DNA of 64,000 nt from Paenibacillus larvae subsp. larvae. Lineage in GTDB: Bacteria > Bacillota > Bacilli > Paenibacillales > NBRC-103111. The stretch covers positions 682,001-746,000 of the forward strand of contig NZ_CP019687.1 of the NCBI RefSeq assembly GCF_002003265.1, written 5' to 3'. A program made the translations under genes and the position numbers. The notes under the pieces were generated by a model, which was not told where the DNA came from, did no database searches, and saw only the letters and a program-made list of their open reading frames with translations. Of this stretch, positions 28,984-37,297 are shown one piece after another (the first letter of the stretch is position 1; each line of letters starts with the position of its first letter).

Positions 28984-29778
28984 ATTAAAATTGTATTTAT
29001 TGGGGATATAGTAGGTTCGGTAGGCAGGCAAGCACTCAAAACCGTATTGCCCCGCCTGAAAAAACAATACCCGGACGCAGTTTTCATTGCAAATGGAGAA
29101 AATGCGGCAGCGGGAAGAGGAATTACGTATAAAATAACAAAAGAATTTTTTGAAGTGGGGATCCATGCGCTCACTATGGGAAACCACACTTGGGATCAAA
29201 AAGAAATTTTTGATTTTATCGATGATGAGCCTCGTATGGTACGTCCGGCCAATTTCCCTTCCGGAACGCCGGGACGGGGATATACTGTTGTTAGGGTAAA
29301 GGATAAGGAAGTGCTGTTGATTAATTTACAGGGACGTACATTTCTGCCTGCCATTGATTGTCCATTTTGGGAAGCGGATCTCATTTTGGAGAAAGCAAGG
29401 AAAAAATACAAATACATATTTGTGGATTTTCACGCGGAGGCCACTTCAGAGAAAATTGCGATGGGATGGCATCTGGACGGACGAGTATCTGCAGTAGTCG
29501 GCACTCATACGCATGTGCAAACTCATGACGAGCGAATACTGCCTGGTGGAACGGCGTACATCACTGACGTAGGAATGGTCGGTCCGCGGGATGGTATTTT
29601 GGGTATGGAACGGGAAGCTGTTCTGCGGAAATTCAAAACGCAGCTGCCGGTCCGCTTTCATGTAGATGAGGGGAAGTGGCATTTCCATGCTGTTATCGTG
29701 GATTTGGATGATCAAACGGGAATGGCAACGCATATGGAACTGATTCGTTACTACGAAGATGATTTTTGGATGGAATAG
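28984..29778 (+). CDS. ymdB: YmdB family metallophosphoesterase, apparent ATT start
   Basis: 264-aa calcineurin-like phosphodiesterase; the Bacillus protein hydrolyses 2',3'-cyclic nucleotides and affects biofilm and motility decisions. Metal-binding blocks are FIGDIVG, ANGENAA, MGNHTWD, DFHAEATSEK and VVGTHTHVQT. The conserved N terminus IKIVFIGDIVGS has no ATG, GTG or TTG: an in-frame TGA lies at 28975-28977 and the only plausible start is ATT 28984, nine bases after AGGAG. The next TTG (29047) would delete the first metal motif. Confidence 0.85.
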   Translation: MKIVFIGDIVGSVGRQALKTVLPRLKKQYPDAVFIANGENAAAGRGITYKITKEFFEVGIHALTMGNHTWDQKEIFDFIDDEPRMVRPANFPSGTPGRGYTVVRVKDKEVLLINLQGRTFLPAIDCPFWEADLILEKARKKYKYIFVDFHAEATSEKIAMGWHLDGRVSAVVGTHTHVQTHDERILPGGTAYITDVGMVGPRDGILGMEREAVLRKFKTQLPVRFHVDEGKWHFHAVIVDLDDQTGMATHMELIRYYEDDFWME

Positions 29779-29815
29779 GCAGCGGCCTAAATGTTTTCGC
29801 AGCAACCGGCAGGGT

Positions 29816-29845
29816 GAAGGAATTTTTGTCAAGTTCCTAGAATAT
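29816..29845 (+). promoter_or_regulatory. Candidate SigmaH promoter of spoVS
   Basis: GAAGGAATT (29816-29824), about 12-14 bases, then GAATAT (29840-29845), matching the SigH pattern RnAGGAwWW and GAATww. spoVS is a SigH gene in Bacillus. It lies 45 bases before the ATG. Confidence 0.6.
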
Positions 29846-29890
29846 GATGGTTACTGGAATCTATCCATCATTCCCGAGGAGGTACTTTTC

Positions 29891-30151
29891 ATGGAAGTAT
29901 TAAAAGTTTCAGCAAAGTCCAATCCAAACTCGGTAGCAGGCGCACTGGCTGGAGTGCTGCGGGAGCGGGGGGCAGCTGAGCTGCAGGCCATCGGAGCGGG
30001 CGCGCTTAATCAAGCAATTAAAGCTGTAGCTATTGCCAGGGGATTCGTAGCACCAAGCGGAGTTGACTTGATTTGTGTTCCAGCCTTTACCGATATTGTT
30101 ATTGACGGGGAAGATCGGACAGCGATAAAACTGATAGTAGAACCCAGATAA
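29891..30151 (+). CDS. spoVS: Stage V sporulation protein S
   Basis: 86-aa Alba-like protein (EVLKVSAKSNPNSVAGALAG ... GVDLICVPAF ... IKLIVEPR), one of the most conserved sporulation proteins. It acts in engulfment/coat assembly timing and possibly binds nucleic acid. The start is ATG 29891 after GAGGAGGTAC; a longer frame upstream is not real. Confidence 0.96.
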   Translation: MEVLKVSAKSNPNSVAGALAGVLRERGAAELQAIGAGALNQAIKAVAIARGFVAPSGVDLICVPAFTDIVIDGEDRTAIKLIVEPR

Positions 30152-30176
30152 ATAAACCATACAGAATCAATTTTTG

Positions 30177-30207
30177 ACCTGTTTACCCTTGTAAACAGGT
30201 TTTTTTC
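30177..30207 (+). terminator. Intrinsic terminator after spoVS
   Basis: ACCTGTTTAC, loop CCTT, GTAAACAGGT, then seven Ts. Confidence 0.9.
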
Positions 30208-30307
30208 TAAAAATTAAATTATGACTTCTCCCTAACTACCGCTGTCTTATCCTGGTGCCAATACAGGTTCATCCTTATTGAAGCTATAGATTGGAGGAAG
30301 TTAGTGA

Positions 30308-31243
30308 ATGATTATTGATGCCCATTCAGATGTTTTATCCAAGCTGTTCCATCATTCTTATTTGCATTTTGCACTGGAAGCGAAAGAGTTGGCGGTCAGT
30401 GTCCCTGCAATGCAGAAGGCAGATGTAAAATTGCAATTTATGGCTATCTTTTTAGATGAAACGAAAATGACTCCAACGCTGGAGCCTATTTTAGCGTATG
30501 TAGATATTCTATACAAACAGATATTAACTACTCCCGGATTTAAGCTTGTAACAAGAAAACAAGACTTGAAGGAAGTAAAAAAAGGGAGTGAGAGGGGAGT
30601 TTTGCTAACGCTCGAAGGTGTAGATGGGTTACAGGCTAATTTGCTTCATTTTCGTATTCTTTATTATTTGGGAGTCAGAAGTATAGGCCTTACCTGGAAT
30701 CACGGAAACTGGGCGGCAGACGGGGTTATGGAACCCCGCAAGGGAGGCTTGACATTAAAGGGACGCCAGCTTGTCCAGGAAATGAAAAGACTCAGTATGA
30801 TAGTCGATGTTTCTCACTTATCGGAGCAGGCATTTTGGGAGCTTATGGAGATAGACGGGCTTAGTATTCTTGCGTCTCATTCTAATTGCCAGGCAATATG
30901 TCCACATCCGCGTAATCTATCTAATAATCAGATCAATGCCCTGATCCAAAGAAAGTCCTGCATCGGATTAACCTTTGTACCTTGGTTTATTCGCGAAGAA
31001 AAGAAGGTTAGTCTGGATGATTTGCTTCTTCATCTGGATCATATATGTTCACTTGGAGGAGAAAACTGTGTAGGGTTTGGTTCCGATTTTGACGGATTTG
31101 ATTCCTCAGGAGAAGTATTAGAAAGGTGCGAGGATTATATCAAGCTGGCAGATGCTTTATTTAAGCGCTACACGGACAATCAGGTGAAAAAATTTCTTTT
31201 TCAGAACTGGTACGATTTTCTGGAAAGGGCGCTTCCGGTATAA
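30308..31243 (+). CDS. Membrane dipeptidase (renal dipeptidase, M19)
   Basis: 311-aa M19 zinc dipeptidase. The first metal site DAHSD, bridging Glu in LTLEGVDGL, His residues in IVDVSHLSE and LASHSNCQ, and the Asp in FGSDFDGF are all present. It probably cleaves dipeptides, including D-residue ones; the substrate is not predictable. ATG 30308 with GGAGGAAG. Stand-alone gene between spoVS and korA. Confidence 0.92.
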   Translation: MIIDAHSDVLSKLFHHSYLHFALEAKELAVSVPAMQKADVKLQFMAIFLDETKMTPTLEPILAYVDILYKQILTTPGFKLVTRKQDLKEVKKGSERGVLLTLEGVDGLQANLLHFRILYYLGVRSIGLTWNHGNWAADGVMEPRKGGLTLKGRQLVQEMKRLSMIVDVSHLSEQAFWELMEIDGLSILASHSNCQAICPHPRNLSNNQINALIQRKSCIGLTFVPWFIREEKKVSLDDLLLHLDHICSLGGENCVGFGSDFDGFDSSGEVLERCEDYIKLADALFKRYTDNQVKKFLFQNWYDFLERALPV

Positions 31244-31342
31244 AACCCTGAACGATCTCATTTTGATATCGATTTCATCTAATAATACTATCTTTCATTT
31301 TTGGCTAAAACCCTTGCATTTTACTACTCCAAGGCATAGAAT

Positions 31343-31388
31343 TTGAGTGTAAGTGAAAAAAATTTTTTATAATGTGATGAACATCATT
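31343..31388 (+). promoter_or_regulatory. korA promoter with overlapping dyad
   Basis: TTGAGT (31343-31348), 19-base spacer, TATAAT (31368-31373). TGTGATGAACATCATT begins at 31373 and contains the dyad TGAT-GAAC-ATCA, which resembles a Fnr/Rex-type half-palindrome at the transcription start, where a repressor would block. The regulator is inferred, not identified. Confidence 0.4.
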
Positions 31389-31447
31389 GAAATGGAACTT
31401 AACATTTATGTCGCATTGCAGCTACCATCAAAAGGAGTGGACGTAAG

Positions 31448-33196
31448 GTGATTAGTCAGCTATCGTGGAAGATCGGGGGACAACAAGGTGAAGGGGTGGA
31501 AAGCACCGATCGTATTTTTTCCACAGCATTGAACCGCCTTGGGTATTATTTGTATGGGTATCGTCATTTCTCTTCTCGGATTAAAGGGGGACATACGAAC
31601 AACAAAATTCGGATCAGTACAAAGCCGATTCGATCGATCTCGGATGATCTGGATATCCTTGTAGCGTTTGACCAAGAATCCATTGATTTAAATGCACATG
31701 AGCTTCGGGAGAATGCAGTTGTTGTGGCTGATGCCAAATTTAACCCGACATTGCCTGAAGGGATCAATGCGCGCTTGTTTCCAGTACCGATTACAGCGAT
31801 TGCAGAAGAACTTGGAACGTCTCTTTTCAAAAACATGGCCGCTTCAGGCGCATCATGGGCTTTGCTTGGTCTTCCATTGGAAGTATTCAACAAAGCGGTA
31901 GAAGAAGAGTATGGCCGTAAGTGTGCAGCAGTAGTTGAGAAAAACATTGAAGCAGTTAAACGCGGAGCTGAGTATGTGCTTGATCTTGCTGGAGGTCCTC
32001 TTGAAGAATTTAGACTTGAGCCGGCTGACGGTAAACAAAAACTGTTTATTATCGGAAATGATGCTATCGGGCTTGGCGCAGTTGCGGCGGGTTGCCGTTT
32101 CATGCCTGCATATCCGATCACCCCAGCTTCCGAAATAATGGAATATTTGATTAAAGTGCTTCCTAAATATGGCGGAACTGTTATCCAAACGGAGGATGAA
32201 ATTGCCGCCTGTACGATGGCGATCGGGGCGAACTACGGGGGAGTACGTGCAATGACCACTTCTGCGGGACCGGGTTTGTCACTGATGATGGAAGCGATTG
32301 GTCTTGCCGGAATGACAGAAATACCGGTCGTGATTGTGGATACCCAACGCGGAGGCCCAAGTACAGGATTGCCGACAAAGCAGGAACAAAGTGATATTAA
32401 TGCGATGATTTACGGAACTCATGGAGAAATTCCTAAAATTGTCATCGCACCTAGTACGATTGAAGAATGTTTCTATGATACGGTAGAGGCATTTAACTTG
32501 GCCGAAGAATATCAATGCCCGGTTATCGTTTTAACAGATTTGCAACTTTCTCTTGGCAAACAATCATCCGAACTGCTGGATTATAACAAGATCTCCATTA
32601 ACCGGGGGAAATTGGTACATGAATTAGAGCCTGCCGAGCCTAATACAATGTTCAAACGTTATGAATTTACGGAAGATGGAATATCTCTGCGTGTTCTTCC
32701 CGGAACGAAGTATGGTATTCATCATGTAACAGGTGTTGAGCATGATCAAACCGGACGTCCGAATGAGGGAACGGATAACCGGAAAAAAATGATGGATAAA
32801 CGCCTTAGAAAATTAACAAATGTCAAGGTGACTAATCCGATTCATGTGGATGCGCCGCATGAAGAACCGGATGTGCTAATTATTGGAATCGGGTCCACAG
32901 GCGGTACGATAGATGAAGCCAGAGGACGTCTTGACAAAGACGGGCTAAAAACTAATCACATTACTGTTCGCCTGCTGAACCCATTCCCGGCGGAAGAGCT
33001 CCGCCCTTATATGGAAAAAGCCAAAACTGTAGTAGTTGTAGAAAACAACGCAACTGCACAGCTGGCTAATCTGATCAAGCTTCATGTAGGATTTGCGGAT
33101 AAAATTAAAAACCTGCTGAAATATAACGGGAATCCGTTCTTACCGTCTGAAATCTACCAAGAAGTCAAGGAGCTGAATGTAACATGGCAACATTGA
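31448..33196 (+). CDS. korA: 2-oxoacid:ferredoxin oxidoreductase alpha subunit
   Basis: 582-aa fused gamma-alpha subunit. The N-terminal gamma domain has GGQQGEGVES; the alpha domain has YPITPASEIMEYL and the pyrimidine-binding region EDEIAACTMAIGANYGG; the C-terminal transketolase domain ends in VENNATAQLANLI. With KorB it oxidatively decarboxylates 2-oxoglutarate or pyruvate, giving acyl-CoA and reduced ferredoxin. GTG start with AAAGGAG. It overlaps korB by 13 bases. Confidence 0.93.
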   Translation: MISQLSWKIGGQQGEGVESTDRIFSTALNRLGYYLYGYRHFSSRIKGGHTNNKIRISTKPIRSISDDLDILVAFDQESIDLNAHELRENAVVVADAKFNPTLPEGINARLFPVPITAIAEELGTSLFKNMAASGASWALLGLPLEVFNKAVEEEYGRKCAAVVEKNIEAVKRGAEYVLDLAGGPLEEFRLEPADGKQKLFIIGNDAIGLGAVAAGCRFMPAYPITPASEIMEYLIKVLPKYGGTVIQTEDEIAACTMAIGANYGGVRAMTTSAGPGLSLMMEAIGLAGMTEIPVVIVDTQRGGPSTGLPTKQEQSDINAMIYGTHGEIPKIVIAPSTIEECFYDTVEAFNLAEEYQCPVIVLTDLQLSLGKQSSELLDYNKISINRGKLVHELEPAEPNTMFKRYEFTEDGISLRVLPGTKYGIHHVTGVEHDQTGRPNEGTDNRKKMMDKRLRKLTNVKVTNPIHVDAPHEEPDVLIIGIGSTGGTIDEARGRLDKDGLKTNHITVRLLNPFPAEELRPYMEKAKTVVVVENNATAQLANLIKLHVGFADKIKNLLKYNGNPFLPSEIYQEVKELNVTWQH

Positions 33197-34050
33197 AAGA
33201 TTTTCGTAACAACGTAAAGCCGAACTGGTGTCCAGGATGCGGGGACTTTTCCGTACAGGCGTCCATCCAGCGTGCTGCGGCCAATGTTGGATTGGAACCG
33301 GAACAGCTTGCTATTATTTCCGGAATCGGTTGTTCAGGCCGGATATCCGGTTATGTAAATGCATACGGTCTCCACGGTGTTCATGGTAGAGCTCTTCCAA
33401 TCGCTCAGGGAGTTAAAATGGCAAACCGAGAATTGACTGTTGTAGCCGCAGGCGGTGACGGGGACGGATTTGCCATCGGCATGGGTCATACAGTACATGC
33501 CATCCGCCGTAATATTGATATAACTTACATTGTCATGGATAATCAAATCTATGGATTGACGAAAGGCCAGACCTCTCCGCGAAGCGGTGAGGGCTTCAAA
33601 ACAAAAAGTACACCCCAAGGGTCCATTGAGACTCCATTGGCACCACTTGAGATGGCTCTTGCGGCAGGAGCGACTTTCGTAGCCCAGTCTTTCTCCAGCA
33701 ATCTGAAGCAGCTGACGCACGTGATTGAAGAAGGTATCAAACATAAAGGATTTTCTATTATTAATGTATTCAGTCCTTGTGTAACCTTCAACAAGGTAAA
33801 TACGTACGACTGGTTCAAAGAACATGTGGTGAATTTAGATGATTTACCTGATTATGATCCTTCAAACCGTATTCAGGCCATGACAAAGCTCATGGAAACA
33901 GAAGGGATGCTAACCGGAATTATTTATCAGGATACAAGTAAACCTTCCTATGAGCAGCTCGTTCCTGGATTTAAGGAAGAAGCTCTCGCAAAACAAGATA
34001 TTCATCTGAGTGAGGAAGAGTTTGACAAATTGGTAGCAGAGTTTAAATAA
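33184..34050 (+). CDS. korB: 2-oxoacid:ferredoxin oxidoreductase beta subunit
   Basis: 288-aa thiamine-pyrophosphate subunit with CPGCGDF, ISGIGCSGR and the TPP/Mg motif GDGDGFAIGMGH...DNQIYGLTKGQ. It forms the catalytic complex with the overlapping alpha subunit. No separate ferredoxin-like delta subunit is encoded nearby, as expected for the two-subunit type. Confidence 0.94.
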   Translation: MATLKDFRNNVKPNWCPGCGDFSVQASIQRAAANVGLEPEQLAIISGIGCSGRISGYVNAYGLHGVHGRALPIAQGVKMANRELTVVAAGGDGDGFAIGMGHTVHAIRRNIDITYIVMDNQIYGLTKGQTSPRSGEGFKTKSTPQGSIETPLAPLEMALAAGATFVAQSFSSNLKQLTHVIEEGIKHKGFSIINVFSPCVTFNKVNTYDWFKEHVVNLDDLPDYDPSNRIQAMTKLMETEGMLTGIIYQDTSKPSYEQLVPGFKEEALAKQDIHLSEEEFDKLVAEFK

Positions 34051-34053
34051 ATG

Positions 34054-34093
34054 AAAGTAAAGGGCACACAAAATGAGGTGTGCCTTTTACTTT
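34054..34093. terminator. Bidirectional terminator after korB
   Basis: A 16-base stem AAAGTAAAGGGCACAC / GTGTGCCTTTTACTTT starting three bases after the korB stop. Confidence 0.85.
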
Positions 34094-34173
34094 TGTCGCA
34101 AATAGGGGTAAACTATTGAAGGGCTTTTTCATAACACATAGACAAAATATATATGGAAGGGTGGAAAAGTTTT

Positions 34174-34743
34174 ATGAAACAAGTACCTGTAGGCATTTCT
34201 GCACGTCATATTCACTTAACACAAGAACATATTGAAATCCTGTTTGGCGAAGGCCATCAGTTAACCCCTATGAAGGACCTGTCCCAGCCTGGGCAGTTTG
34301 CTTCTGAAGAGACCGTAGCTGTTGCCGGACCTAAGGGGACCTTCCCTAAAGTCCGTATCCTGGGACCAGCGCGCAAGGCATCGCAATTGGAAATATCCCG
34401 TACCGATGCTTTCTCTATCGGCGTTCCTGCGCCTGTTCGTGAGTCTGGAGACATTGAAGGGACTCCGGGGATTAAAGTAATAGGACCTAAAGGTGAGGTT
34501 GAATTAGATAAAGGGGTTATTGTAGCTGCCCGTCATATTCATTTTCATACAGATGATGCGGCTAAATGGGGAATTCAAGACAAACAGCTGTTGAAAGTGA
34601 AAGTAAACAGTGAACGTCCGGTCATTTTTGAAAATGTCATTGCCCGTGTATCTGATCAATTTGCACTTGACATGCATATTGATACCGACGAAGGAAATGC
34701 AGCAGCCGTCAAGACCGGTGATCCCGCAGAAATTATCGGCTAA
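34174..34743 (+). CDS. pduL: Phosphate propanoyltransferase (PduL family)
   Basis: 189-aa PduL-type phosphotransacylase interconverting acyl-CoA and acyl phosphate. The two repeats carry SARHIHLT and AARHIHFHTDD with zinc-binding His pairs. No microcompartment genes adjoin it and no encapsulation peptide is obvious, so it is probably the cytosolic housekeeping type. ATG 34174 (MKQVPVGISARH) fits the GAAGGGTGG site better than ATG 34153. Confidence 0.9.
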   Translation: MKQVPVGISARHIHLTQEHIEILFGEGHQLTPMKDLSQPGQFASEETVAVAGPKGTFPKVRILGPARKASQLEISRTDAFSIGVPAPVRESGDIEGTPGIKVIGPKGEVELDKGVIVAARHIHFHTDDAAKWGIQDKQLLKVKVNSERPVIFENVIARVSDQFALDMHIDTDEGNAAAVKTGDPAEIIG

Positions 34744-34796
34744 TTAACTTCGGCTAATGTGGAGGAAAAATTTGCTTGGTGTGCCCCTTTTTCCTT

Positions 34797-34826
34797 TTGA
34801 TCTGTAGACGATACTGATGGTATAAT
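34797..34826 (+). promoter_or_regulatory. Promoter of miaB
   Basis: TTGATC (34797-34802), 18-base spacer, and an extended -10 TGGTATAAT with TATAAT at 34821-34826, about 50 bases before miaB. Confidence 0.6.
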
Positions 34827-34874
34827 GAAAGATACGATCACTAACAGTATTTTATGTTCAGGAGGAATGAGCAC

Positions 34875-36356
34875 ATGTCTCAGCAAGTGAAATCCGAAAA
34901 GGATTTTTCTATATATTTTCAACCTCCCTCTCTTAAGGACGCAAAAAAGAGAGGTAAAGAAAGTATACAAGTCCATTATGATTTTGAGATCCCGGTCGAA
35001 CTCAAAGGGCTCGGGAACGGAAAGCATTATCTGATCCGCACTTACGGCTGTCAGATGAACGAGCACGATACTGAGACAATGAAAGGCCTTCTTGAGCAAA
35101 TGGGTTACCGCTCTACAGAAGACAAGTATCAAGCGGACGTCATTTTGCTGAATACTTGTGCTATCAGGGAAAATGCCGAGGACAAGGTATTCGGCGAATT
35201 GGGCCATCTTAAAACCTTGAAAACGGAAAAACCGAATCTGATCCTGGGAGTTTGCGGATGTATGTCCCAGGAGGAGGCGGTTATCAACCGGATTCTTCAA
35301 AAGCATGCATTCGTAGATCTGATTTTCGGTACCCATAACATACACAGGCTGCCTTTTCTTTTGCAGGATGCTTATTTCAGCAAAGAGATGGTTGTGGAAG
35401 TCTGGTCTAAAGAAGGGGACATTATCGAAAATCTCCCCATGAAACGGGGAGGGATGCGGGCTTGGGTGAACATCATGTATGGTTGTGACAAGTTTTGCAC
35501 CTACTGCATCGTACCATACACCCGAGGTAAGGAACGAAGCCGCAGACCCCAAGATGTAATTCAGGAAGTTAGGGAACTGGCCCGTCAGGGATTCAAAGAG
35601 ATAACATTACTTGGACAAAACGTAAATGTATATGGAAAAGATTTTGACGACATCGAATATACGTTTGGCGATTTAATGGATGATATCCGTAAAATTGACA
35701 TTCCGAGGGTAAGATTTACAACCTCCCATCCACGGGATTTTGACGATCGTCTGATTGAAGTGCTGGCGAAGAAAGGCAATTTGATGGAGCATATCCATCT
35801 GCCGGTTCAATCCGGGAATACCGAGATTCTGAAGAAGATGAGCCGGAAATATACCCGGGAGCGGTACCTGGAACTGGTAGGCAAAATAAAAGAGGCCATT
35901 CCGGATGCCGTGCTGACTACGGATATCATCGTCGGATTCCCGGGGGAAACAGACGAACAGTTTGAGGATACGTTATCCTTGGTAAAAGAAGTAAAATATG
36001 ATTCAGCCTTTACTTTTATTTATTCTCCGCGGGAAGGTACACCTGCTGCTTCTATGGAGGACAACATTCCTATGGAAGTGAAGAAGGAACGTCTTGCCCG
36101 TTTAAATGAAGTGTTGGCAGAATTCAGTAAAGAAAGCAACTGGGAATTGAAAGGCCAAGTGCTGGAAGTCCTGGTCGAAGGCCAAAGCAAAAAGAATGCG
36201 AAAGTGCTTTCCGGTCGGACCCGGACAAACAAACTGGTTCACTTTGAAGGGTCCAAAGACTTAATCGGCGAATTTGTACATGTAAAAATCACGGAACCGC
36301 AAACGTGGCTTCTCAAAGGGGAAATTGTGGAAGCCCCGCTGCAAATGTCTGTCTAA
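34875..36356 (+). CDS. miaB: tRNA-2-methylthio-N6-dimethylallyladenosine synthase
   Basis: 493-aa radical-SAM methylthiotransferase modifying A37 of tRNAs. A variable N-terminal extension (about 1-60) precedes UPF0004 cysteines [18 protein letters not shown] and GVCGCM; the radical-SAM cluster is [11 protein letters not shown]; the C terminus is a TRAM domain. Start ATG 34875 with GGAGGAATG. Followed by ricA, the Bacillus order (miaB-ymcA). Confidence 0.95.
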   Translation: MSQQVKSEKDFSIYFQPPSLKDAKKRGKESIQVHYDFEIPVELKGLGNGKHYLIRTYGCQMNEHDTETMKGLLEQMGYRSTEDKYQADVILLNTCAIRENAEDKVFGELGHLKTLKTEKPNLILGVCGCMSQEEAVINRILQKHAFVDLIFGTHNIHRLPFLLQDAYFSKEMVVEVWSKEGDIIENLPMKRGGMRAWVNIMYGCDKFCTYCIVPYTRGKERSRRPQDVIQEVRELARQGFKEITLLGQNVNVYGKDFDDIEYTFGDLMDDIRKIDIPRVRFTTSHPRDFDDRLIEVLAKKGNLMEHIHLPVQSGNTEILKKMSRKYTRERYLELVGKIKEAIPDAVLTTDIIVGFPGETDEQFEDTLSLVKEVKYDSAFTFIYSPREGTPAASMEDNIPMEVKKERLARLNEVLAEFSKESNWELKGQVLEVLVEGQSKKNAKVLSGRTRTNKLVHFEGSKDLIGEFVHVKITEPQTWLLKGEIVEAPLQMSV

Positions 36357-36387
36357 AAACGTTCAAACGTCGGGAGAGTGTTTAAAG

Positions 36388-36810
36388 ATGTCGGATCATC
36401 ATCAACCTATGCCATGTCCAATCAAGCATTTCACGAATACCGAAATGATTGTCAGAGAAGATATTTTGAAAAAAGCAAAAGAATTGGCTGAACTGCTTAC
36501 CACTTCCCGGGAGGTACAGTTTTACCAGAAAGCAGAACGCCAGATTGCGAAAAATGAACATGTTCAATCCTTAATCTCGGCAATCAAAAAAAAGCAAAAA
36601 GAGATTGTTGCGTTTGAATCTTTTCAAAATGATAAAATGGTCTCCAAAATCGAGGGCGAGATAGAAGTGCTGCAAGACGAGCTGGATGAGATCCCCATCG
36701 TAAGTGAATTCAAACAAACCCAGCAGGATATTAACTATTTACTGCAGCTTGTTATGGATGTTATTAAGGATACCATATCTGAAAAGATCAACGTGGAATC
36801 TGGAGCTTAA
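36388..36810 (+). CDS. ricA: RicA (YmcA), RNase Y-modulating protein
   Basis: 140-aa helical protein of the YlbF/YmcA family. It forms a complex with RicF and RicT that binds [4Fe-4S] clusters and steers RNase Y, needed for biofilm, competence and sporulation in Bacillus. The N-terminal Cys in MPCPIKHF is a possible cluster ligand. Coiled-coil segments KKAKELAELL and IKKKQKEIVAFESF. Its target RNase Y, encoded 9 kb away, has an altered active site here. Confidence 0.88.
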   Translation: MSDHHQPMPCPIKHFTNTEMIVREDILKKAKELAELLTTSREVQFYQKAERQIAKNEHVQSLISAIKKKQKEIVAFESFQNDKMVSKIEGEIEVLQDELDEIPIVSEFKQTQQDINYLLQLVMDVIKDTISEKINVESGA

Positions 36811-36828
36811 GATACAAAACAACCAAGT

Positions 36829-36879
36829 ACACCTTGTTTGTTCAGGCCTACATGTCCCGGACAAGCAGGGTGTTTTTTT
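36829..36879 (+). terminator. Intrinsic terminator after ricA
   Basis: CACCTTGTTTGTTC pairs with GGACAAGCAGGGTG (with G-U pairs) and is followed by seven Ts. The 400 bases beyond it, before the LCP gene, hold A/T-rich sequence with a TATAAT at about 36916 and the conserved element. Confidence 0.75.
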
Positions 36880-37002
36880 CGGTTAAAAAACAAAGGGTAA
36901 ATAAAATAATTCATTTATAATATAAAAATTGATAGAAAAATTTTATATACTAAAGCCATTCCGTTCTACAACTGTGAACACTGATTGGGGAATACCACTT
37001 CA

Positions 37003-37088
37003 TGCTGAAGATGTTGATAAATCCGGTTTAGATTGATCTATATCTTGTATTCGGCCGGATGAAAATCTAGTTATGAACTTGATTCAAT
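37003..37088 (+). repeat. Conserved intergenic element, copy 2 (upstream of the LCP gene)
   Basis: Second copy of the element at 27021-27108, in the same orientation relative to the downstream gene. The stem TAGATT (37029-37034) / AATCTA (37064-37069) encloses the core ATCTATATCTTGTA. An additional ATCCGG/CCGGAT pairing (37021-37026 with 37055-37060) exists here but is not preserved in copy 1. About 210 bases separate it from the LCP start. Confidence 0.55.
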
Positions 37089-37297
37089 TAATATCGACAT
37101 GAAATTTGCAATCTGTATAAACATCCCGTAATATGAATAAAGTATTGCATCAAAGAGAAATTGGTAGAGAAGCTTGTAACTTTTTAGTAACCCAAATAAA
37201 GAACATTTGACCTATAGTAAGAATGTCTTTTTGCCAGAAAACAACATCCGTACGATTTATGCAATGCAAGCTTAGTCAAGAAAATGAGGTGGCAGCT

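Noticed and set aside
34740..35552. Minus-strand 270-aa open frame across pduL end and miaB
   Set aside because: It lies antisense to the well-supported miaB gene, has no ribosome site or recognisable domain, and its composition is that of a complement frame.
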